Shown in pieces: positions 57,810 to 64,000 of a stretch of DNA of 64,000 nucleotides. The stretch spans positions 62,001-126,000 of the forward strand of contig NZ_JBFBOG010000003.1 of NCBI RefSeq assembly GCF_040686855.1. The letters run 5' to 3'. This DNA comes from Leifsonia sp040686855 (lineage in GTDB: Bacteria; Actinomycetota; Actinomycetes; Actinomycetales; Microbacteriaceae). The notes beneath the pieces are model-generated. The model worked only from the letters and a program-made list of their open reading frames with translations. It was not told the origin of the DNA and did no database searches. The first letter of the stretch is position 1. Every line of letters starts with the position of its first letter. A program made the position numbers and the translations under genes.

Positions 57810-57852
57810 GCCGCTGCGGGGCGCGCGGTCGCGCATCCACTACGCTGCGGAC

Positions 57853-59220
57853 ATGATCGCAACGGAGCAGTCGCTGACCCGGGCGACAGTCGCGCGGTAC
57901 GCCGTCGGATCGCTGGGGACCGGCGGCTTCGCCACCCTCCCGGGCCTCGTCCTCGTCTACTACCTGACCGACTCGCTCGGCGTCGCCGCGATCGTCGCCG
58001 GCGTCGTGGTCACGGTCGCGAAGGTGTGGGACGTGATCATCGACCCGGTCATCGGAGCCCGCAGCGACCGGATGCTCGCCGTGCGCGGCTCGCGCCGGCC
58101 GATGATGCTGCTCGGCGCGATCGCCCTCCCGGTGTTCTTCCTGCTCACCTTCGCCGTGCCTCCCGGTACCGCGGCCGGGATCGCCGCGGTGTGGGTGCTG
58201 CTCGCGTTCGTGCTGACCGCGACGGCGTTCAGCCTCTTCCAAGTGCCGTACATCGCGCTCCCGGCCGAGCTCGCGTCCGGGTACGACCAGCGGACGCGTC
58301 TGCTGACGTGGCGCGTCGTGGTGCTGACCTTCGCCATCCTGCTGTTCGGCGCGGGCGGACCGGCGCTGCGGTCGCTCGGCGGCGGCAACGCGTTCAGCGG
58401 CTACCTGCTCATGGCGCTCGTCGCCGGCGTGGTGATCGGGGCCGGGATGCTGGTCTCCGCCTTCGTCGCCCCGCGCGGCCTCCCTGCGGCCGACGTGCCG
58501 CCGCGGGAGAGCATCCTGGTCACGCTGCGCTCGAACTACGCCGCCGGAGTGCGCGTGCTGCGGGACAGCCAGCCGTTCCGGGCGCTCCTGCTCACCTTCC
58601 TGCTGCAGGGGCTCGCGACCGGACTGATGCTCGCGGGCGCCAACTACGTCGCCACGTGGGTGCTCCACTCGGAGGATGCGGTGACGTTCCTGTTCATCGC
58701 CCTGATCGGCCCGGCGCTGATCGTCACGCCGGTGTGGGGTGTGGTGGCGCGGCGCATCGGCAAGGAGCGCGGATTCGCGATCGCGAGCATCCTGTTCGGC
58801 GTGGCCGCCCTGTCCATGATCGCGCTGCTGTGGGCGCCGGGCGCGTGGGTGTACGCGCCGGTCGCGCTGGCGGGCGCCGCGTACGCCGGGATGCAGTCGC
58901 TGCCGATGGCCATGCTCCCCGACGTCATCTCGCACGACGCGCGCCGCAACGGCGAGGGCCGCGCCGGGACCTTCGGCGGGATGTGGACGGCCGGCGAGAC
59001 GACCGGGATGGCGCTCGGCGCGACCGTGCTCAGCATCGTGCTCGCCGTGAGCGGCTACGTCTCGCGCAGCGCTGCCGCGGCCGACGCGGTGCAGCCGGGG
59101 AGCGCGGTGGCGGGCATCGGGCTGAGCTTCAGCCTCATCCCGGCCCTGATCATCGCGGTCAGCGTGGTGCCGCTTGCCCGGTACCGGCTGCGGAAGGGAG
59201 ACATCGATGGCGTCGTTTGA
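57853..59220 (+). CDS. MFS transporter (GPH sugar-carrier type)
   Basis: 455 residues, 12 predicted spans. DVIIDPVIGARSDRM matches the DxxxDPxxGxxSDR motif of glycoside–pentoside–hexuronide:cation symporters, and SLFQVPYIALPAEL is the second family marker. It should import a sugar or similar solute. Its 3' end overlaps the PLP decarboxylase by 14 nt, so the two are one transcription unit. Confidence 0.87.
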   Translation: MIATEQSLTRATVARYAVGSLGTGGFATLPGLVLVYYLTDSLGVAAIVAGVVVTVAKVWDVIIDPVIGARSDRMLAVRGSRRPMMLLGAIALPVFFLLTFAVPPGTAAGIAAVWVLLAFVLTATAFSLFQVPYIALPAELASGYDQRTRLLTWRVVVLTFAILLFGAGGPALRSLGGGNAFSGYLLMALVAGVVIGAGMLVSAFVAPRGLPAADVPPRESILVTLRSNYAAGVRVLRDSQPFRALLLTFLLQGLATGLMLAGANYVATWVLHSEDAVTFLFIALIGPALIVTPVWGVVARRIGKERGFAIASILFGVAALSMIALLWAPGAWVYAPVALAGAAYAGMQSLPMAMLPDVISHDARRNGEGRAGTFGGMWTAGETTGMALGATVLSIVLAVSGYVSRSAAAADAVQPGSAVAGIGLSFSLIPALIIAVSVVPLARYRLRKGDIDGVV

Positions 59221-60688
59221 CCTGGCCGCGATCCTCGGGCGGCTCTCCGCGCTGCGGGCGGCGGATGCGCCGACGCACGGCGGGCGCGTCCTCAGCTACG
59301 TGTACGACTCGGGGCTGCCCGAGCTCGACGAACTGGCCGCCGAGGCCATGCGCCTGGTGCAGCCGGTGAACGGACTGGACCCGACCACGTTCACGTCCGT
59401 CGCGGTGATGGAGCGCGAGGTCGTCGGGTTCGCGCGCGAGCTGCTGCACGGCGACGACGAGGTGGTCGGCTCGGTGACCTCCGGTGGGACGGAGTCGTGC
59501 CTCCTCGCGGTGAAGACGGCGCGGGACGCGTGGCGCGCGGCGGGCGGGACCGGCACCCCGCGGCTGGTTGCGCCGGTGACGGTCCATGCCGCGTTCCAGA
59601 AGGCGGCGGCGCTGTTCGACCTCGCGCTCGAGCTGGTGCCGGTGGATGCGGAGACCGGCCGGGTCTCCGCCGACTCCCTCGTCGAGCGCATCGGGCGGGA
59701 CGTCGCGCTCGTCGTCGTGTCCGCCCCGTCATACCCGTACGCGACCCTCGACCCGGTGGAGGAGGTGGCGGCGGCCTGCGACGCCGCGGGTGTGGCGTGC
59801 CACGTCGACGCGTGCATCGGCGGCTGGGTGCTGCCGTTCTGGCGGTCCGCCGACGGCTCGGCGCTGCCCGCGTGGGACTTCCGCGTGCCCGGGGTCACCA
59901 GCGTCTCCGCCGACCTGCACAAATACGGCTACGCGCCGAAGGGAGCCAGCGTGCTGCTGCAGCGCGACCGGGACCGCCAGCGCCGCCAGTACTTCGCGAC
60001 GACGGGATGGCCCGGCTACCCGGTCGTGAACGCCACGCTGCTCGGGTCGAAGTCGGCGGCGGCGCTGGCCGCATCCTGGGCCATCGTGCAGGCGCTCGGC
60101 GCGCGCGGGTTCGCCCGGCTTGCGGAGTCGTGCGGACGGGCGACGCGTGCCCTCGTGGATGTGGTCGGCGACATCGAGGGGCTGCGGGTCGTGGGCTCGC
60201 CGACCGGGCCGCTGTTCGCGGTGGCGACCGACGAGTCCCTGCCTGAGGAGCGGCGCGTGGACCCGCACCACTGGGCGGATCGCGTCCGCCGGCGGGGGTG
60301 GATCCTCCAGCTGCAGCCCGGCCTCGCGCAGCCCGACGGGACGCGCCTGCCGCACACCACGCACCTGACGATCACCCCCGTGACGGAGGGGCGGCTGGAC
60401 GAACTGGAGGCGGCACTGCGCGGGGCGGCCTCCGAGGCGCGCGGCGTCCCGCCGGTGGACCGCGGTGCGGTGCTCGGAGCGTTGCCGCCCGGGCTCGCAG
60501 ACGCGGCCGCGCTCGACTCCGCGACTGCGGCCCACATCCTCGGCGCGCTCGGCCTCACCGGCGGCGCGACCCCCGGCCTCCCCGACGACCAGGCCCCGCT
60601 GCTCGCCCTCGTGGAGGCGCTGCCGCGCCCCGTCGCCGAGCGCCTCCTCGTGGAGCTCCTAGCCCGCGCCGTCGAGCCCCCGGCCTGA
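59207..60688 (+). CDS. PLP-dependent decarboxylase/sphingosine-phosphate-lyase-like protein
   Basis: 493 residues, fold-type I. SVTSGGTESCLLAVKTARD binds PLP phosphate, CHVDACIGGWVLPFW carries the ring-binding Asp, and VSADLHKYGYAPKGASVLL carries the Schiff-base lysine. The pattern fits the glutamate-decarboxylase/S1P-lyase group. Substrate uncertain; co-expression with an MFS carrier suggests it uses an imported compound. AAGGGAG precedes ATG 59207. Confidence 0.88.
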   Translation: MASFDLAAILGRLSALRAADAPTHGGRVLSYVYDSGLPELDELAAEAMRLVQPVNGLDPTTFTSVAVMEREVVGFARELLHGDDEVVGSVTSGGTESCLLAVKTARDAWRAAGGTGTPRLVAPVTVHAAFQKAAALFDLALELVPVDAETGRVSADSLVERIGRDVALVVVSAPSYPYATLDPVEEVAAACDAAGVACHVDACIGGWVLPFWRSADGSALPAWDFRVPGVTSVSADLHKYGYAPKGASVLLQRDRDRQRRQYFATTGWPGYPVVNATLLGSKSAAALAASWAIVQALGARGFARLAESCGRATRALVDVVGDIEGLRVVGSPTGPLFAVATDESLPEERRVDPHHWADRVRRRGWILQLQPGLAQPDGTRLPHTTHLTITPVTEGRLDELEAALRGAASEARGVPPVDRGAVLGALPPGLADAAALDSATAAHILGALGLTGGATPGLPDDQAPLLALVEALPRPVAERLLVELLARAVEPPA

Positions 60689-60704
60689 CCGGCGCGCCCG
60701 CCCC

Positions 60705-61172
60705 GTGAGGTGCAGGTACGTGCGGTCGACACGCCGCGCGGCCGCGCAACTACCTGCACTTCGCGCCCCGGCCCCGCGCGTCGAGTGGTGAGTGGATGCG
60801 GTCATTCACCCCGAGTGGCGACCTCTTGTCACCACTCGACGGGTGAGGTGCAGGTACTTGCGGTCGACACGCCGCGCGGCCGCGCAACTACCCGCACTTC
60901 GCGCCCCTGCCCCCGCGCGTCGAGTGGTGAGTGGATGCGGTCATCCACCCCGAGTGGCGACCTCTTGTCACCACTCGACGGGTGAGGTGCAGGTAGTTGC
61001 GGTCGACACGCCGCGCGGCCGCGCAACTACCTGCACTTCGCGCCCCTGCCCCGTTGAGTGGTGCGTGGATGCGGTCATCCACCCCGAGTGGCGACCTCTT
61101 GTCACCACCCGGCGTGAGGTGCAGGTACTTGCGGCCGACACGCCGTGCAGCCGCGCAACCACCTGCACTTCA
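60705..61172. repeat. 132–139-bp tandem array of paired hairpins, 3.5 copies
   Basis: GTGAGGTGCAGGTA begins units at 60705, 60843, 60982 and 61114. Each unit contains hairpin 1 (copy 3 arms 60987–61001 and 61022–61036, perfect over 15 bp) with a 20-nt loop that begins GTCGACACGCCG. Hairpin 2 (copy 1 arms 60780–60791 and 60829–60840, perfect over 12 bp) has a 37-nt loop; the fourth unit lacks it. The array fills the convergent gap before mrp. No gene is visible in this 518-bp stretch. Confidence 0.9.
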
Positions 61173-61206
61173 CGACGTGGACGGGGCGGGGTGGGTCGGG
61201 GGCGGG

Positions 61207-62358
61207 TCAGCGGACGGAGAGGCCGAGCTTGCGGCCGGCGAGGCCGCGGGCGCGCGTCGCGAGCCGGTCGGCGACCGCGCGGATCGCGGCGGCAGCCGGG
61301 TCGGCGGGTTCGGACACCACGATCGGCGCGCCCGCGTCCCCGCCGGCACGCAGTGGGATGCTGAGCGGCACGCTGGCGAGCAGCGGCACCTCCTCGTCCT
61401 GCCCGGCCGACAGCCGACGCGCGACCTCGGCGCCGCCGCCCGACCCGAACAGCTCGAGCACCGACCCGTCCGGCTGCACCAGACCGGCCATGTTCTCGAT
61501 CACGCCGATGACCTTCTGCCCGGTCTGGCGGGCCACCACGCCGGACCGCTCCGCCACGTCCGCCGCCGCCGGCTGCGGTGTCGTCACGACCAGCACCTCC
61601 GCGGTCGGCAGCAGCTGCCCGACCGAGATCGCCACGTCGCCGGTGCCGGGCGGCAGGTCGAGCAGGAGCGCGTCCAGATCGCCGAAGTACACGTCCGTCA
61701 GGAACTGCTGGATGGTGCGGTGCAGCATCGGCCCGCGCCACGCCACCGCCGCCGACGCGGAGTCGACGAACATGCCGATCGAGACCACCTTCACGCCGTA
61801 TGCGACCGGCGGCAGGATCATGTCGTCGACACGCGTGGGCCGCGGCGCCACGCCGTTCTCGTCGGTCAGGCCCAGGATGCCGGGGATCGAGAAGCCGTGG
61901 ACGTCCGCATCCACGATCCCGACGCGCAGCCCGCGCTCCGCCAGGGCGACCGCGAGGTTCGCCGTGACGGTCGACTTGCCGACGCCGCCCTTGCCGCTGG
62001 TCACCGCGTACACGCGGGTCAGCGACTCCGGCCCGAACTGTTGCCCGCGAGCTGGACGCCCGGCGCGCAGCTTCTCCGTCAGCGCGCGGCGCTCGGCCGG
62101 CGTCATCACCGAGACGTCCACCGCGACCGACGTCACGCCCGGCACCGCCGCCGTCGCCGCGCGCACATCGCGCTCGATCGCGTCAGCGGCCGGGCACCCG
62201 ACGATGGTCAGCTTGATGCCGACGGACGCGCGTCCGTCCGCGTCCACCGACACCGCGTCCACCATGTCGAGCTCGGTGATCGGCTTGCGGATCTCCGGGT
62301 CGAGCACCGCCGCCAGCGCGCCGCGGACCGCGCCGGACAGTCCGGACACGTCAGGCAC
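61207..62358 (-). CDS. mrp: Mrp/NBP35-family Fe–S cluster carrier ATPase
   Basis: 383 residues. An N-terminal MIP18/DUF59 domain (residues about 1–95) leads into the P-loop GKGGVGKSTVTANLA, with DADVHGFSIPGIL and LPPGTGDVAISV. The usual C-terminal CxxC of bacterial Mrp is not evident in the segment ENMAGLVQPDGSVLELFG. GTG 62358 overlaps the upstream DUF1003 stop by 8 nt. Confidence 0.9.
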   Translation of the reverse strand: MPDVSGLSGAVRGALAAVLDPEIRKPITELDMVDAVSVDADGRASVGIKLTIVGCPAADAIERDVRAATAAVPGVTSVAVDVSVMTPAERRALTEKLRAGRPARGQQFGPESLTRVYAVTSGKGGVGKSTVTANLAVALAERGLRVGIVDADVHGFSIPGILGLTDENGVAPRPTRVDDMILPPVAYGVKVVSIGMFVDSASAAVAWRGPMLHRTIQQFLTDVYFGDLDALLLDLPPGTGDVAISVGQLLPTAEVLVVTTPQPAAADVAERSGVVARQTGQKVIGVIENMAGLVQPDGSVLELFGSGGGAEVARRLSAGQDEEVPLLASVPLSIPLRAGGDAGAPIVVSEPADPAAAAIRAVADRLATRARGLAGRKLGLSVR

Positions 62359-62875
62359 GGGCCGCCTGTTCGCCCTCGCCGGACTCGGATTTCTCAAGGT
62401 CTTCGAGCAGCGACCTCAGCTCGGCGCGGATGAAGTCCTTCGTCGCCATGTCGCGCACGGCCAGCCGCAGCGCGACGACCTCGCGGGCCAGGTACTCGGT
62501 GTCAGCCAAGTTGCGCTCGGCGCGCTGCCGGTCCTGCTCGATCTGCACGCGGTCGCGGTCGTCCTGGCGGTTCTGCGCGAGCAGGATGAGGGGAGCCGCG
62601 TACGACGCCTGGAGCGACAGCACCAGGGTGAGCGTGATGAAGCCGAGGTCGGCGGAGTCGAACCGCCACCCCTTCGGCGTGAGCGTGTTCCACGCCATCC
62701 ACGCGATGACGAAGACCGTCAGCCCGAGGACGAACCAGGGCGTGCCCATGGCGCGCGCGATCCACTCGGTGAACCGCCCGAAGCGGTCGCTCGACTCCAC
62801 CGGCGTGCGCCGGAGCACCGGCGTCCGGAGGCCCTTCGGGGCGTCGAGCGCCGTGTCCTGCCTACCTCGTGCCAC
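62351..62875 (-). CDS. DUF1003 membrane protein
   Basis: 174 residues with two spans (GTPWFVLGLTVFVIAWMAWN and ITLTLVLSLQASYAAPLILLAQ) and a long coiled C-terminus, matching DUF1003. Next to mrp and the MgtE/CBS gene in many actinobacteria. GTG start with GGAGG seven bases upstream; 14-nt overlap with the gene before it. Function unknown. Confidence 0.9.
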   Translation of the reverse strand: MARGRQDTALDAPKGLRTPVLRRTPVESSDRFGRFTEWIARAMGTPWFVLGLTVFVIAWMAWNTLTPKGWRFDSADLGFITLTLVLSLQASYAAPLILLAQNRQDDRDRVQIEQDRQRAERNLADTEYLAREVVALRLAVRDMATKDFIRAELRSLLEDLEKSESGEGEQAARA

Positions 62876-64000
62876 TTCCGCCCCTCCTTCCGTTCACGAT
62901 GCGGATGCTGCCGGTCTCGTCGGACGGCTCCGTGCGTTTCACGGGGTCGTCCTCGTCTTGACTTCGCCAGTCGTCGGGGAGCAGGTAGTCGAGGATGTCG
63001 TCGATGGTCACCACCCCGACGAGCCGGTGCTTGTCGTCCACCACGGGGACGGAGACGAGGTTGTACGAGGCGAGGATGCGCGACACCTCGGCGGCGGAGG
63101 TGTCGGCGGTCACCGGCTCCAGGCCCGGGTCGAGCAGGGTGCCGAGGCGCACGTGCGGGGGATAGCGCAGCATCCGCTGGAAGTGCACGACGCCGAGGAA
63201 GCGGCCGGTCGGCGCCTCGTACGGCGGCAGGGTCACGCACACGGCCGCGCCGAGCGCCGGCGCGAGCTCGTGGCGGCGGATGAGTGCGAGCCCTTCCGCG
63301 ACCGTGGCGTCGGCCGACACGATGATCGGCTCGGTCGTCATGAGACCGCCCGCGGTGTCCGGGTTGTAGCTGAGGAGCATGCGGACGTCCTCCGCCTCCT
63401 CCGGCTCCATCAGCTCGAGCAGGTGCTCGCCGCGCTCGTCGGAGAGCTGCGCGATGAGGTCGGCCGCGTCGTCCGGCTGCATCTGGTCGAGCACGTCGGC
63501 CGCGCGGTCGTCGTCGAGCTTGGCGAGGATCTGCACCTGCTCGCTCTCGGGCATCTCCTCCAGCACGTCGGCGAGCCGGTCGTCCGGCAGCTCCTCCGCG
63601 ACCTCCAGCATGCGCTGCTGGGGGAGATCGAGGAGCGTGTTCGCCAGGTCAGCGGGCTTGAGCTCGGAGTAGGTGGCGATCAGCTGCTCGGCGGACTGCG
63701 CTTCTCCGCGGTTCTGCTTCTCGCGCACCTCGTTCCAGCTGACGAAGGTGGTCGGGCCCTTGCCGAACGGCGACGGACCGGTCTTCGGCTTCCGCACGAA
63801 CAGCTGGCTGATCGCCCAGTCGCCGGTATCGCTGTCCTCGATCGCGACGTCCTCGATGGTCGCCTCGCCGCTGCCATCGGCGAACACGACGCGCCGCCCG
63901 AGCATTTCGGCGATGACGCGCACCTCGCCGCCGCGCTGCTCGAAGCGGCGCAGGTTGATGAGCCCGTTGGTGATGATCTGGCCGCTGGAGATGCTGGTGA
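62862..64000 (-). CDS. MgtE-N/CBS-domain protein (5' partial)
   Basis: The reading frame stays open through the window edge, so the first residues are missing. An N-terminal PRC-like stretch (GRRVVFADGSGEATIEDVAI) is followed by the alpha-superhelical MgtE N domain (LKPADLANTLLDLPQQRML, LPDDRLADVLEEMPESEQ, LDDDRAADVLDQMQPDDAADL) and two CBS domains. It lacks the MgtE channel domain, so it may sense Mg2+ or adenine nucleotides rather than transport. First gene of the MgtE/CBS–DUF1003–mrp operon. Confidence 0.87.
   Translation of the reverse strand, partial: TSISSGQIITNGLINLRRFEQRGGEVRVIAEMLGRRVVFADGSGEATIEDVAIEDSDTGDWAISQLFVRKPKTGPSPFGKGPTTFVSWNEVREKQNRGEAQSAEQLIATYSELKPADLANTLLDLPQQRMLEVAEELPDDRLADVLEEMPESEQVQILAKLDDDRAADVLDQMQPDDAADLIAQLSDERGEHLLELMEPEEAEDVRMLLSYNPDTAGGLMTTEPIIVSADATVAEGLALIRRHELAPALGAAVCVTLPPYEAPTGRFLGVVHFQRMLRYPPHVRLGTLLDPGLEPVTADTSAAEVSRILASYNLVSVPVVDDKHRLVGVVTIDDILDYLLPDDWRSQDEDDPVKRTEPSDETGSIRIVNGRRGGSGTR

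Noticed and set aside
60705..61172. CRISPR array or integron attC array
   Set aside because: Units are near-identical and non-coding, with no unique cassettes, integrase or spacer diversity.

Overview
The window is about 70% GC, densely packed and rich in 1–4 nt start/stop overlaps. It carries actinobacterial marker families: DUF3117, the DUF3516 helicase, an actinobacterial-type dapD/dapE pair, a MoaC–MoaB fusion, and a tatB–mrp–DUF1003–MgtE/CBS block. It looks like a chromosomal segment of a high-GC actinobacterium, most likely Microbacteriaceae (Leifsonia-like). That placement is inferred from gene content and protein style, not from a database search. I see no rRNA, tRNA, insertion sequence, prophage or CRISPR array.

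Layout. 1–3.4 kb: a 5'-truncated SDR-type oxidoreductase and an APC permease. 3.5–15.1 kb: a molybdenum region. It holds a cytosolic sulfite-oxidase-fold enzyme with its own flavin reductase and a small zinc-ribbon protein, the divergent moaA–moaD pair, and one probable nine-gene minus-strand operon (membrane-anchored Mo oxidoreductase, moeB-rhodanese, moeA, moaCB, moaE, a Mop-domain regulator, modA, modB, modC). 15.2–22.8 kb: a Ski2-like helicase, a phosphate transporter with a small partner, and two divergent nucleobase permeases. 22.8–33.8 kb: trmB, an aldehyde dehydrogenase, aspartate ammonia-lyase, hydrolases, a GT2 glycosyltransferase, an Ada–AlkA DNA-repair fusion, a GlcD-like flavoprotein and an FKBP. 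33.4–37.2 kb: a CMD protein divergent from a MocR/PdxR regulator, a TetR regulator, a VOC protein and rpsO. 37.3–45.4 kb: an accessory stretch (secreted GH43, LtrA, VanZ, a fructosamine-kinase-like protein, and an acetaldehyde dehydrogenase/DUF779 unit with a GAF-domain regulator) lying between rpsO and pnp. 45.7–52.4 kb: pnp, an Lrp regulator and a branched-chain 2-oxoacid dehydrogenase operon without E3. 53–64 kb: dapD/dapE, a membrane mannosyltransferase-like protein, DUF3117, an O-methyltransferase, tatB, an MFS carrier, a PLP decarboxylase, mrp, DUF1003 and the start-truncated MgtE/CBS gene. From memory, the order of this last block resembles the M. tuberculosis Rv1201c–Rv1232c region.

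The most unusual feature is not a gene. Many intergenic gaps hold long near-perfect hairpins downstream of stop codons, mostly between convergent genes. Their arms differ, but most carry the same core, RACACGCCG, in the loop or stem. In two gaps this architecture is amplified into tandem arrays of about four units, each unit made of two different hairpins (152-bp period at 52.5–53.0 kb; 132–139-bp period at 60.7–61.2 kb). Paired base changes that keep the stems intact suggest the structure itself is maintained.

Two genes, the AzgA-type permease and the MocR regulator, appear to use non-standard start codons (ATT and CTG), because no ATG, GTG or TTG lies where the conserved N-terminus requires one.
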